Shown here in pieces: positions 1 to 7,512 of a stretch of DNA of 50,703 bases. The notes below the pieces were generated by a model, which was not told the DNA's origin, did not search any database, and was given only the letters and a program-made list of their open reading frames with translations. Each line of letters starts with the position of its first letter. The stretch's first letter is position 1. The position numbers were made by a program, and so were the translations under genes. This stretch comes from Phocaeicola sp. (GTDB lineage Bacteria > Bacteroidota > Bacteroidia > Bacteroidales > Bacteroidaceae): assembly GCA_022764505.1 (NCBI GenBank), contig JALEQJ010000014.1, positions 1-50,703 of the forward strand. Reading direction: 5' to 3'.

Positions 1-133
1 TTGGATACGTGTTACTCACCCGTGCGCCGGTCGCCATCAAAATCAGCAAGCTGATTTCATGCTGCCCCTCGACTTGCATGTGTTAAGCCTGTAGCTAGCG
101 TTCATCCTGAGCCAGGATCAAACTCTTCATTGT
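1..133 (-). rRNA. rrs: 16S ribosomal RNA, 5' end only (runs off the left edge)
   Basis: The reverse complement contains the universal 16S 5' primer site (GAGTTTGATCCTGGCTCAG, at 107-125), followed by GATGAACGCTAGC and the conserved AACACATGCAAGTCGA segment. It ends at the left edge in the stretch around E. coli position 120. Placing GAGTTT at E. coli position 9 puts the mature 5' end near 133. The V1 helix and the GGTGAGTAACACGTATCC stretch look like Bacteroidales 16S. The rest of the rRNA operon lies outside the window. Confidence 0.97.
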
Positions 134-292
134 AAAAAAAATTTCTTCTCCCATTAAAAGGAGTAATCTCTAATGCTCAAGATACCGAAAATTCATATCT
201 TCTTAATTACAAGAAAATTGACGGTTTTAAATTCTTATCTCATACATAACATACGAGATTCTTGTACTACATTTTTGTTTGTTTATATAAAA

Positions 293-305
293 TCTTTCAA
301 AGAAC
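293..305 (-). promoter_or_regulatory. boxA-like antitermination element in the rRNA leader
   Basis: On the minus strand the rRNA leader reads GTTCTTTGAAAGA, which resembles the boxA element (core CTTTGA or CTCTTTA) bound by NusB/NusE in bacterial rRNA leaders. It lies about 40 nt downstream of the proximal rRNA promoter and about 160 nt before the 16S 5' end. The call rests on one short motif in the right place. Confidence 0.35.
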
Positions 306-349
306 TCTTCTTCTTGTTTTCAAGCCCCGATTTTTACCGAAGCCGACTG

Positions 350-382
350 CAAAGGTAAGAACTTATTTTCTTTCGCTCCAAA
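350..382 (-). promoter_or_regulatory. rRNA operon promoter, proximal
   Basis: On the minus strand a -33 TTTG (379-382) and a -7 TACCTTTG (350-357) are separated by 21 bp. This is an exact match to the Bacteroidota sigma-ABfr consensus (TTTG, 19-21 bp, TAnnTTTG). Transcription would start near 343, giving a leader of about 210 nt before 16S. Confidence 0.75.
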
Positions 383-466
383 TGTTTTGCAATCTTTTTT
401 TTGTTTTCTTTTCCAACTCACCGTCTCTCCATCGTTTCAGGAGCAGGCTCGTCCGAAAAGCGAGTG

Positions 467-498
467 CAAAAGTAGAACACACAAATCATATATGCAAA
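467..498 (-). promoter_or_regulatory. rRNA operon promoter, distal
   Basis: A second exact Bacteroidota promoter lies 117 bp upstream of the proximal one: -33 TTTG at 495-498, 20-bp spacer, -7 TACTTTTG at 467-474. The sequences around the two -7 boxes are similar (CCGAAGCCGACTGCAAAGG versus CCGAAAAGCGAGTGCAAAAG on the plus strand), so one may have arisen by local duplication. Tandem promoters are common for rRNA operons. Confidence 0.7.
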
Positions 499-896
499 CA
501 TACAACGCACTTTTTTTGAAAGAAAATCCACAGATAAAACACTACCTGCTGATTATGAAACAGATAACGGAAGAAAAAAAATAAGCATCACTATACACAA
601 GATTCTATACAGAACAACCTGCTCACAGATATCTAAAATAACAATACCAGTCCACATTTAAGTTTCGGAAGAACAAACTTAATATTATGTATATGCTTCC
701 ACACCCCCTATTATCCCCTATTATCCCCCATTGCCAAAGATATAGCCGAATGAAGTTTGTGATAAAAAGATCCATCATCTGCACATAGCATTCAGACACT
801 AAAAAAGGAGTTTATATATAATAAGGTGTAAACCCTCAAATAGTTCGTAAATTCTTTTCATAAAACGTTTTTGCATTGCGTAAAAATAAAGAGTAC
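499..896. other. Intergenic region upstream of divergent rRNA and tsaB promoters
   Basis: No credible gene was seen; short open frames here lack promoters and protein-like composition. At 705-728 the 10-mer CCCCTATTAT occurs twice in tandem, followed by a partial third copy. A further -7-like box on the minus strand (TATCTTTG, 735-742) has no matching -33. The region is AT-rich and could hold upstream activating sequence for the rRNA promoters, but nothing shows this directly. Confidence 0.4.
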
Positions 897-927
897 TTTG
901 CATAGTTCAATAAAAGCTGTATTTTTG
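897..927 (+). promoter_or_regulatory. Promoter of the tsaB-rseP operon
   Basis: A -33 TTTG (897-900), a 19-bp spacer and a -7 TATTTTTG (920-927) match the Bacteroidota consensus exactly. Transcription would start near 934, leaving a leader of about 220 nt before tsaB. Confidence 0.75.
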
Positions 928-933
928 TGCCGA

Positions 934-1157
934 AGTAGACACTGATACACATCGGTATAAAGAAGAAAGAGTCTTTGGGATTACCTATGTACAAACAAAC
1001 ATATACCTACATTCATCTATTGGAGTATAACGCTTTTGATAAATTTCATAGACAAGTTACGCTTGTGATAAAACTTTTAAGGTGAGTTCCTCTGTTCTCA
1101 CTTATTCAATAAAAAAGATGGCGATAAAATTCGCCCAATAAACTCTAAACCGAGATT
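934..1157 (+). promoter_or_regulatory. Long 5' leader of the tsaB operon
   Basis: The predicted transcript has about 220 untranslated nt. Three small hairpins follow one another in its second half: ACAAG/CTTGT near 1052-1066, GTGAG/CTCAC at 1082-1101, and GGCGA/TCGCC near 1120-1135. No T-rich terminator follows, and I do not recognise a known riboswitch. It may be a plain leader or a regulatory one. Confidence 0.35.
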
Positions 1158-1847
1158 ATGTCTTGTATATTACATATAGAAACTTCTACAGAAGTATGTT
1201 CTGTAGCGGTAAGCCAAGATGGAGAAGTCATTTTCCACGAAGAAAATTATGAAGGACAACAGCACGCCACTTTATTGGGTAAATTCGTAGACGAAGGTCT
1301 TTCTTTCGCAGACAGTCATGCCATACCTGTAGATGCTGTAGCAGTAAGTTGCGGACCCGGCTCTTACACAGGTCTGCGTATAGGAGTTTCTATGGCAAAG
1401 GGTATTTGCTATGCGCGAGAAATCCCTCTTATAGGTATTCCTACTTTGGAACTACTGTGTGTTCCGGTATTGTTATCGGATAAGCTCCCGGAAGATGCGT
1501 TTCTCTGTCCTATGATAGATGCTCGCAGAATGGAGGTTTACACAGCTGTGTACGATAGAGCGTTACGCCCGATACGGTCGGTAGATGCAAAAATCATAGA
1601 CGAGACCTCTTTTGCAGACTTATTAGACCAACGCCCTATTTACTTCTTTGGCAATGGTGCACAAAAATGCCAAGCTATGCTTACTCACCCCAATGCCCAT
1701 TTTTTGGACAATGTACAGCCATTGGCTCGCTGGGCATTTCCTCTGGCAGAAAAAGCTATCGCTCTCCAAGACTTTAAGGACGTTGCCTATTTCGAACCTT
1801 TTTACTTGAAAGAGTTCGTAGCTACACAATCCAAAAAACTACTCTAA
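1158..1847 (+). CDS. tsaB: tRNA threonylcarbamoyladenosine biosynthesis protein TsaB
   Basis: TsaB is the TsaD partner that scaffolds transfer of threonylcarbamoyl to A37 of ANN-decoding tRNAs (t6A). The 229-residue protein has the usual length and an ASKHA fold start (residues 1-10, LHIETST). It has the family's GPGSYTGLR motif at residues 66-74, where the nucleotide-binding fold sits in TsaD but is degenerate in TsaB. Neither tsaD nor tsaE is nearby. It is the first gene of a six-gene plus-strand run with gaps of 7-37 bp, and the ATG at 1158 is the first start after the predicted promoter. The family assignment is firm; the function is inferred from the family. Confidence 0.93.
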   Translation: MSCILHIETSTEVCSVAVSQDGEVIFHEENYEGQQHATLLGKFVDEGLSFADSHAIPVDAVAVSCGPGSYTGLRIGVSMAKGICYAREIPLIGIPTLELLCVPVLLSDKLPEDAFLCPMIDARRMEVYTAVYDRALRPIRSVDAKIIDETSFADLLDQRPIYFFGNGAQKCQAMLTHPNAHFLDNVQPLARWAFPLAEKAIALQDFKDVAYFEPFYLKEFVATQSKKLL

Positions 1848-1884
1848 CTTTCTACAATCACATTTTGTTATACACTCACTTATT

Positions 1885-2517
1885 ATGAGTATTCAAGAGA
1901 AATTACAATACAACACACAACAAAGCCGGCTCCCACTCCCCGAATATGGGCGCAGTGTGCAGCATATGGTAGACCACGCACTCACTATCACAGACCGTGC
2001 AGAGCGTCAGCGATGCGCCAATACCATTATTCGCATTATGGCAGGAATGTTTCCTCAAATGCACGAAATGGCAGACTTCCATAAAAAACTATGGGATCAC
2101 TTGGCTATTATGTCCGGTTTTCAGTTGGACATAGACTATCCGGAAGGCTTAATCAAGCCGGAAGCCTTACTCATAAAGCCGGAAAAAGTCCCTTACAGTA
2201 AGTCTATCATACGCTACAGACACTACGGGAAGCATATCCAAGATCTTATCCACATAGCCAAGGATATGGAAACAGGAGATATGCGTAACCAACTCATTGA
2301 ACTTACGGTAAACTATATGAAAAAAGATTACAATACGTGGAACAAAGAGGGGGTAGAAAATAGCAAAATCATAGAAGACTTATTGGAACTATCCGAAGGA
2401 AAAATTCGTATAGAAGAGCAAGATATCCGTTTCTACGAAGGGAAAACAGCCAATGCCAATAAGTTCAATAACAACGGAAAGAAAAAGAAGAAAAAAGCTA
2501 AAAATAAAACCAAGTAA
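1885..2517 (+). CDS. DUF4290 family protein
   Basis: This 210-residue protein belongs to the Bacteroidota-specific DUF4290 family, recognised from its N-terminal block (QYNTQQSRLPLPEYGR) and from its position directly before murA. It is predicted soluble, with no signal peptide or membrane segment. The C-terminal ~16 residues are almost all Lys and Asn, suggesting a flexible tail that could bind nucleic acid or acidic partners. Its molecular role is unknown. The conserved tsaB-to-rseP neighbourhood suggests a housekeeping function, but this is inference only. Confidence 0.85.
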   Translation: MSIQEKLQYNTQQSRLPLPEYGRSVQHMVDHALTITDRAERQRCANTIIRIMAGMFPQMHEMADFHKKLWDHLAIMSGFQLDIDYPEGLIKPEALLIKPEKVPYSKSIIRYRHYGKHIQDLIHIAKDMETGDMRNQLIELTVNYMKKDYNTWNKEGVENSKIIEDLLELSEGKIRIEEQDIRFYEGKTANANKFNNNGKKKKKKAKNKTK

Positions 2518-2535
2518 AGCACAAGGAGGTTAGTT

Positions 2536-3840
2536 ATGGCAAGTTTTGTAATAGAAGGAGGACATGAACTGAGAGGAGAAATTACCCCTCAAGGTGCCAA
2601 GAATGAAGTCTTACAAGTAGTATGCGCTACACTACTTACCACAGAAGAAGTTACTATCAGTAACATACCCAACATCTTAGATGTAAACAATCTTATTCAG
2701 TTATTGAGAGATATGGGAGTTTCTGTAGAGAAAAAAGACATTGACACCTATAGTTTCAAAGCTGATAATATAGATCTTACCTACTTACAAAGCGAAGATT
2801 TTCTCAATCGCTGTGCCAAGTTACGCGGTTCAGTTATGCTCATAGGTCCTCTTGTAGCCAGATTCGGTCATGCTATCATCGCCAAGCCCGGAGGCGACAA
2901 AATAGGAAGAAGAAGATTGGATACACACTTCTTAGGTATCCAAAAATTGGGTGCAGATTTTCATTATGATGCAGAAAAGTCTATCTACGAAATCAAGGCA
3001 GAGAAGCTCACAGGAACTTATATGCTCTTGGACGAAGCCTCTGTAACAGGAACTGCCAATATAGTGATGGCTGCCGTGCTTGCTAAAGGTACAACCACCA
3101 TATACAATGCCGCTTGTGAGCCTTATTTACAACAGCTTTGCAAGATGCTCAATGCAATGGGAGCGCATATCAGTGGCATAGCGTCCAATCTGCTTACCAT
3201 AGAGGGAGTAGAAGAACTACACGGGTGTACACATACCGTACTTCCGGATATGATAGAAGTAGGTAGTTTCATCGGTATGGCTGCTATGACAGGTAGCGAA
3301 ATCACCATCAAAAATGTATCTTACGAGAACTTAGGCATAATCCCTGATAGTTTCAGAAGACTGGGCATCAAATTGGAACAACGAGGAGATGATATTTTCA
3401 TTCCCAAACAAGATAGATATGAGATAGAATCTTTCATAGACGGTTCTATTATGACTATGGCAGATGCACCGTGGCCCGGACTTACCCCCGATTTACTAAG
3501 TGTAATGCTCGTGGTAGCTACACAAGCCAAAGGAAGTGTATTGATTCACCAAAAGATGTTTGAAAGCCGTCTTTTCTTTGTAGACAAACTCATAGATATG
3601 GGTGCTCAAATTATACTCTGCGATCCACACAGAGCGGTAGTCATAGGGCACGACCGTCAATTCCGCCTGCGTGGCGGGAATCTGGTTTCTCCTGATATTA
3701 GAGCAGGTATAGCACTATTGATAGCAGCCCTTAGTGCAGATGGCATCAGCCACATACACAATATAGAACAGATAGACAGAGGATACCAAAATATAGAGCA
3801 ACGTCTCACCGCATTAGGAGCACGCATTACTCGCATCTAA
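2536..3840 (+). CDS. murA: UDP-N-acetylglucosamine 1-carboxyvinyltransferase MurA, Asp-loop variant
   Basis: MurA transfers enolpyruvate from PEP to UDP-GlcNAc, the first committed step of peptidoglycan synthesis in the cytoplasm. The 434 residues have the EPSP-synthase-like fold markers: GAKNE with Lys22 near the N-terminus, GPLVARFG (104-111) and SPDIRAG near the C-terminus. The active-site loop reads KPGGDKIGRRRLDTH, so the position of the usual catalytic Cys (E. coli Cys115) is Asp121. Asp at this site keeps activity but prevents alkylation by fosfomycin in other bacteria, so this enzyme should be insensitive. An AGGAGG-like sequence lies 8 nt before the ATG. Confidence 0.96.
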   Translation: MASFVIEGGHELRGEITPQGAKNEVLQVVCATLLTTEEVTISNIPNILDVNNLIQLLRDMGVSVEKKDIDTYSFKADNIDLTYLQSEDFLNRCAKLRGSVMLIGPLVARFGHAIIAKPGGDKIGRRRLDTHFLGIQKLGADFHYDAEKSIYEIKAEKLTGTYMLLDEASVTGTANIVMAAVLAKGTTTIYNAACEPYLQQLCKMLNAMGAHISGIASNLLTIEGVEELHGCTHTVLPDMIEVGSFIGMAAMTGSEITIKNVSYENLGIIPDSFRRLGIKLEQRGDDIFIPKQDRYEIESFIDGSIMTMADAPWPGLTPDLLSVMLVVATQAKGSVLIHQKMFESRLFFVDKLIDMGAQIILCDPHRAVVIGHDRQFRLRGGNLVSPDIRAGIALLIAALSADGISHIHNIEQIDRGYQNIEQRLTALGARITRI

Positions 3841-3847
3841 ATCCTAT

Positions 3848-4375
3848 ATGATAAGACAAGAAGATGTTTACAAAATAGGGTTACTCCACAAGCCACACGG
3901 TGTAGCAGGAGAACTGAGTTTCAGTTTCACGGACGACAGTTTTGACCAAGACGAAGTAGAGTATCTCATTTTGGATATGGACGGCATACTTGTGCCTTTC
4001 TATATAGAAAGTTATCGGTTCAAAGGAGAAAGTACAGCCATCATTAAGTTTGAAGAGGTAGACACAGCGGAACAAGCTCGCAAATTTACCAATGTAGCGG
4101 TTTTCTTGCCCAAACACCAAGCCATCGTCAGTGAAGAAATCAGCACTTGGCAATACTTCTTACATTTTAAGGTGTACAATGAGCAAGGCGAAGAAATAGG
4201 AGAAATCACGCATATAGACGATGCTACGATGAATATCCTCTTCTATATAAATACTCCACAAGGAGAAATCCTCCTCCCTGCACACGAAGAACTCATCGTA
4301 GACATAGCGCACGATACAAAAAAAATCTTTATACAGATACCCGCAGGGCTTATGGAAGAATGGGAGGACGAATAA
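3848..4375 (+). CDS. rimM: Ribosome maturation factor RimM
   Basis: RimM binds ribosomal protein S19 and helps maturation of the 30S head domain. The 175-residue protein has the usual two-part layout: an N-terminal RimM barrel (about residues 8-90, starting IGLLHKPHGVAGELSF) and a C-terminal PRC barrel (about 98-170, with EILLPAHEELI). It starts 7 bp after murA and is surely in the same operon. In many bacteria rimM sits with rpsP-trmD-rplS; here it is in the murA-dxr-rseP cluster instead, as in other Bacteroidota. Confidence 0.93.
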   Translation: MIRQEDVYKIGLLHKPHGVAGELSFSFTDDSFDQDEVEYLILDMDGILVPFYIESYRFKGESTAIIKFEEVDTAEQARKFTNVAVFLPKHQAIVSEEISTWQYFLHFKVYNEQGEEIGEITHIDDATMNILFYINTPQGEILLPAHEELIVDIAHDTKKIFIQIPAGLMEEWEDE

Positions 4376-4392
4376 GAATCTTATAGCACAAA

Positions 4393-5559
4393 ATGGAAGA
4401 ACAGAAAAAACAAATAGCCATACTCGGCTCTACGGGGTCTATTGGCACACAGGCATTGGAAGTAATTGCTGCATATCCGGACAAGTATGAGGTATATGCC
4501 ATCACAGCCAATGAAAATGTAGAACTACTCATCAAACAAGCATTGCAATTTATGCCGGAAGCGGTAGTCATAGCCAATGCTAAGCATTACGACCGACTGA
4601 AAGAAGCCTTAGGGCATCTCCCTATGAAAATTTATGCCGGAAGTGATGCGCTGTGCGAAATAGTAGAAGCTCAACCTATAGACATCGTATTGGCAGCCAT
4701 GGTGGGTTATGCAGGATTGGCTCCTGTGATGAATGCCATCAAGCACAAAAAGACCATAGCACTTGCCAATAAAGAAACACTCGTAGTGGCGGGAGAGCTC
4801 ATTACTGCTTTGGCTTTGGAATACCAAGTACCTATTCTACCTGTAGACTCGGAACATTCTGCCATTTTCCAATGCTTAGAACCTCACTCAGATATACAGA
4901 AAATCTTACTCACAGCCTCCGGAGGTCCTTTCCGCCATCATAGTATGGAAGAATTGAGCACCGTAACCAAGGCACAAGCCTTGAAACACCCCAACTGGAC
5001 AATGGGAGCAAAGATTACCATAGACTCTGCTACGATGATGAACAAGGGATTTGAGGTGATAGAAGCCAAGTGGCTGTTCAATGTGAAACCCGAACAGATA
5101 GAAGTATTGGTACACCCGCAATCCATCGTACACTCTATGGTAGAATTTGTAGACGGAGCAGTGAAGGCACAATTGGGCATACCTTCTATGAAATTACCCA
5201 TACAGTTGGCTTTCTCTTATCCGGAACGTTTGCCATTGGCAGGACATCATCTGGACTTTTTGAAACACTCCACACTCACTTTTGAAGCACCGGATTTGCA
5301 TCGTTTCCCTTGCTTATCCTTTGCCTATGATGCACTGAAACAAGGAGGCAATGCAGCTTGCATCATCAATGCAGCCAATGAAATAGCCGTAGCTACATTC
5401 TTACAAGACAAAATAGGCTTCTTGGACATTCCCCGATGCTTAGAATATGCTTTGAGCAAAGCCTCTTTCATAGCTCGCCCTACCTACGAAGACTACGTAC
5501 AGACAGATGCAGAGGTACGCCGGCTCATTACCCAATATATTCACTCCAAACAAGCATAA
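4393..5559 (+). CDS. dxr: 1-deoxy-D-xylulose 5-phosphate reductoisomerase
   Basis: Dxr (IspC) converts DXP to 2-C-methyl-D-erythritol 4-phosphate with NADPH, the second step of the MEP isoprenoid pathway. The 388 residues carry the NADPH-binding GSTGSIG (12-18), ANKETLV (125-131), the metal-binding VDSEHSA (151-157; Asp152 and Glu154), SGGPF (176-180) and MMNKGFE (215-221; Lys218 and Glu221). All catalytic residues are present, so the gene looks functional and the product would be the expected target of fosmidomycin. It lies 17 bp after rimM in the same operon. Confidence 0.97.
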   Translation: MEEQKKQIAILGSTGSIGTQALEVIAAYPDKYEVYAITANENVELLIKQALQFMPEAVVIANAKHYDRLKEALGHLPMKIYAGSDALCEIVEAQPIDIVLAAMVGYAGLAPVMNAIKHKKTIALANKETLVVAGELITALALEYQVPILPVDSEHSAIFQCLEPHSDIQKILLTASGGPFRHHSMEELSTVTKAQALKHPNWTMGAKITIDSATMMNKGFEVIEAKWLFNVKPEQIEVLVHPQSIVHSMVEFVDGAVKAQLGIPSMKLPIQLAFSYPERLPLAGHHLDFLKHSTLTFEAPDLHRFPCLSFAYDALKQGGNAACIINAANEIAVATFLQDKIGFLDIPRCLEYALSKASFIARPTYEDYVQTDAEVRRLITQYIHSKQA

Positions 5560-5584
5560 ACACTAAAACAAATTGAACCCATCA

Positions 5585-6925
5585 ATGGAAACAATACTTA
5601 TACGCACACTTCAGTTAGTTATGAGTTTCTCACTGCTCGTATTCATACACGAATTTGGGCATTTTCTCTTTGCACGCGTTTTCAAAATACGAGTAGAAAA
5701 ATTCTACATCTTTTTTGACCCTTGGTTTGCACTTTTCAAACACAAACCCAAAAACAGCGAGACCGAATATGGCATAGGCTGGTTACCATTAGGAGGCTAT
5801 TGTAAAATAGCGGGTATGATAGACGAATCTATGGATACAGAACAAATGGGACAAGAACCTCAAGAATGGGAATTCCGTTCTAAACCTGCGTGGCAACGTT
5901 TATTGGTTATGGTAGGTGGGGTATTGATGAATTTCCTATTGGCTCTTTTCATCTATTCTATGGTACTCTACAGCTGGGGAGAACACTATGTATCTGTAAA
6001 AGATATGAATCAAGGTATGTACTTCAGTGAGTATGCCAAAAAAGTAGGATTTCAAGATGGAGATATTCTCCTCAAAGCCGATCAAGAGGAATTGAATAAG
6101 TATGGAGTAGATATGCTACGTGTTATTTCTGAGGCAAAAGAAGTAACCATACTCAGAAACGGAGAAGAAAAAATACTCGCATTGCCGGAACTGAATCTCT
6201 TACAGATGATCAAGTCCTCTCCCGTTTTTGCTACCCCATTGGTTCCCTCTGTAGTAGGAGAGTTAGTTGCCGACGGTAGTTTTTCTAAAGCGGGAATCCA
6301 AGTAGGAGATAGCTTAGTAGCTTTCAATGGAAAACCTCTCAATTCATTCAATGCCTTCCTGACAGAAATGCAAGACCAAATCATCAGAGCGGAAAAAACA
6401 GAAAATACCTCCTTTAGTTTTACCCTTGTGTATGCAAGAAAAGGACAAATGGATACTATACAAGTAACCACCAATGATCAGTTCCAAGTAGGGGTCATTC
6501 CGAAAACACCCGAATACAAAGAAACCATCATAAATTATAGTTTCCTGGCGTCCTTTCCTGCCGGTGCTAAAATGGGAGTAAAAACTATGACAGACTACGT
6601 AAACGACTTGAAATACGTAGCCACCAAAGACGGTGCTAAAAGCATAGGTGGATTTGCAACCATAGCGACACTGTTTCCTTCACAATGGGATTGGTACAGA
6701 TTTTGGACAATGACTGCCTTTATCTCCATTATGCTGGCAGTAATGAACCTCTTACCTATACCTGCACTGGACGGAGGACATATTCTTTTCTTGCTCATAG
6801 AAATCATCACCAGAAAGAAACCCAGTGAAAAGGTGCTTACTTATGCACAAGTTGCCGGTATGATATTCATCTTCGGATTGATGATATTTGCCAACTTAAA
6901 CGATGTGCTCCGCTTTTTCTTTTGA
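5585..6925 (+). CDS. rseP: RseP-type site-2 metalloprotease
   Basis: This is an intramembrane zinc protease of the M50B family. In other bacteria RseP cleaves anti-sigma factors and leftover signal peptides within the membrane. From the ATG at 5585 it has 446 residues. The first membrane segment holds the zinc motif HEFGH (22-26), one or two PDZ domains fill the middle (about 115-310), and the second catalytic motif LDG lies at 395-397 just before the last membrane segments. An in-frame TTG at 5573 would add four residues, but the ATG is preferred. It is the last gene of the operon and a strong terminator follows 25 bp later. No anti-sigma factor gene is nearby. Confidence 0.94.
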   Translation: METILIRTLQLVMSFSLLVFIHEFGHFLFARVFKIRVEKFYIFFDPWFALFKHKPKNSETEYGIGWLPLGGYCKIAGMIDESMDTEQMGQEPQEWEFRSKPAWQRLLVMVGGVLMNFLLALFIYSMVLYSWGEHYVSVKDMNQGMYFSEYAKKVGFQDGDILLKADQEELNKYGVDMLRVISEAKEVTILRNGEEKILALPELNLLQMIKSSPVFATPLVPSVVGELVADGSFSKAGIQVGDSLVAFNGKPLNSFNAFLTEMQDQIIRAEKTENTSFSFTLVYARKGQMDTIQVTTNDQFQVGVIPKTPEYKETIINYSFLASFPAGAKMGVKTMTDYVNDLKYVATKDGAKSIGGFATIATLFPSQWDWYRFWTMTAFISIMLAVMNLLPIPALDGGHILFLLIEIITRKKPSEKVLTYAQVAGMIFIFGLMIFANLNDVLRFFF

Positions 6926-6950
6926 AAAAGAGTTCCCATAGAACTACAGA

Positions 6951-6985
6951 GAGGGTATGCCCCAATAGGCATACCCTCTTTCTTT
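6951..6985 (+). terminator. Terminator of the tsaB-rseP operon
   Basis: A perfect 11-bp stem (GAGGGTATGCC / GGCATACCCTC), a 6-nt loop and a TTTCTTT tail begin 25 bp after the rseP stop. Nearly the same hairpin, in the opposite orientation, ends the lipoprotein gene at 18529, so the terminator seems to be the outer edge of the A/B repeat. Confidence 0.9.
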
Positions 6986-7087
6986 ATCCCAGACCCTCTC
7001 CTATTCAATCTCCCTTATGCTGATCTGAACTCTATTTTTATTGATGGTGTCAAGGAAGTAAACATTAATAATCCCCACGTCCTTAGC

Positions 7088-7194
7088 CTTAGCACAACCC
7101 CTATGGGGTTGATGATGGTACGATACATATAGACAGGGTTATTCACTTCGTTCCTAACCCTGCCCTAACAAAAGCATAACACCTATGGCGTTAT
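7088..7194 (+). repeat. Three-hairpin module 1 of element A
   Basis: Three hairpins follow each other. H1 is CAACCCC/GGGGTTG with loop TAT (7095-7111). H2 is CAGGGTTA/TAACCCTG with a 13-nt loop (7134-7162). H3 is ATAACACC/GGCGTTAT with loop TAT and one mismatch (7176-7194). Module 2 of the same element, read on the opposite strand, aligns over its whole length and forms the same three hairpins with different stem bases. Confidence 0.8.
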
Positions 7195-7286
7195 TTGTTT
7201 GTACACAATCTTATTTCTATATCATAACTGATTAAATTTAAGATTGTTTGCGAGTATATCATTTATACAGCTACGTTTAAGCGAGG

Positions 7287-7391
7287 AATCCCTATCGGGG
7301 ATTTGCTATTGGTAGGGCAGGTGTTCGGAGTGAAACGCAGAACCCTGCCTATATGCGTGCATAAAAACAATGCCATAGGTATTGTGCTTAG
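7287..7391 (-). repeat. Three-hairpin module 2 of element A (inverted)
   Basis: Read on the minus strand, H1 is CAATACC/GGCATTG (7368-7384). H2 is GGCAGG-GTTC/GAAC-CCTGCC with one bulged base and a 13-nt loop (7316-7349). H3 is AATCCC/GGGATT (7287-7303). Compared with module 1, the H1 and H2 stems differ at several paired positions on both arms, so the fold is kept while the sequence changes. Confidence 0.8.
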
Positions 7392-7456
7392 AGAATTTTG
7401 AGAATTGCTTTCCTATTCAAGGGAAGTTAATATGAGTATCTCTATTCCGTACCACA

Positions 7457-7512
7457 GTTTACATAAACCGCAATGGAAGTTTATATAAACCATAGTGGAG
7501 GTTTACATAAAC
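7457..7512 (+). repeat. 22-bp periodic array of GTTTAYATAAAC palindromes (array 1)
   Basis: GTTTACATAAAC (7457), GTTTATATAAAC (7479) and GTTTACATAAAC (7501) are spaced exactly 22 bp apart, with 10-bp linkers CGCAATGGAA and CATAGTGGAG. The middle 12-mer is a perfect palindrome. Related arrays lie at 17921, 38308 and 48062. Confidence 0.85.

Larger units (their letters stand above)
6951..7512 (+). repeat. Repeat element A: terminator, two inverted three-hairpin modules, 22-bp array
   Basis: This ~560-bp non-coding element is present a second time, inverted, at 17943-18504 (element B). The two are clearly alike along their whole length with only small gaps. The order is: terminator-like hairpin (6951-6985), ~100 bp of unique sequence, module 1 (7088-7194), ~92-bp spacer, module 2 inverted (7287-7391), ~65 bp, then an array of three 22-bp units (7457-7512). 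In both copies the terminator end abuts the stop codon of a gene reading into it. No transposase gene is present, so it looks like a non-autonomous or REP/BIME-like element. Confidence 0.85.
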
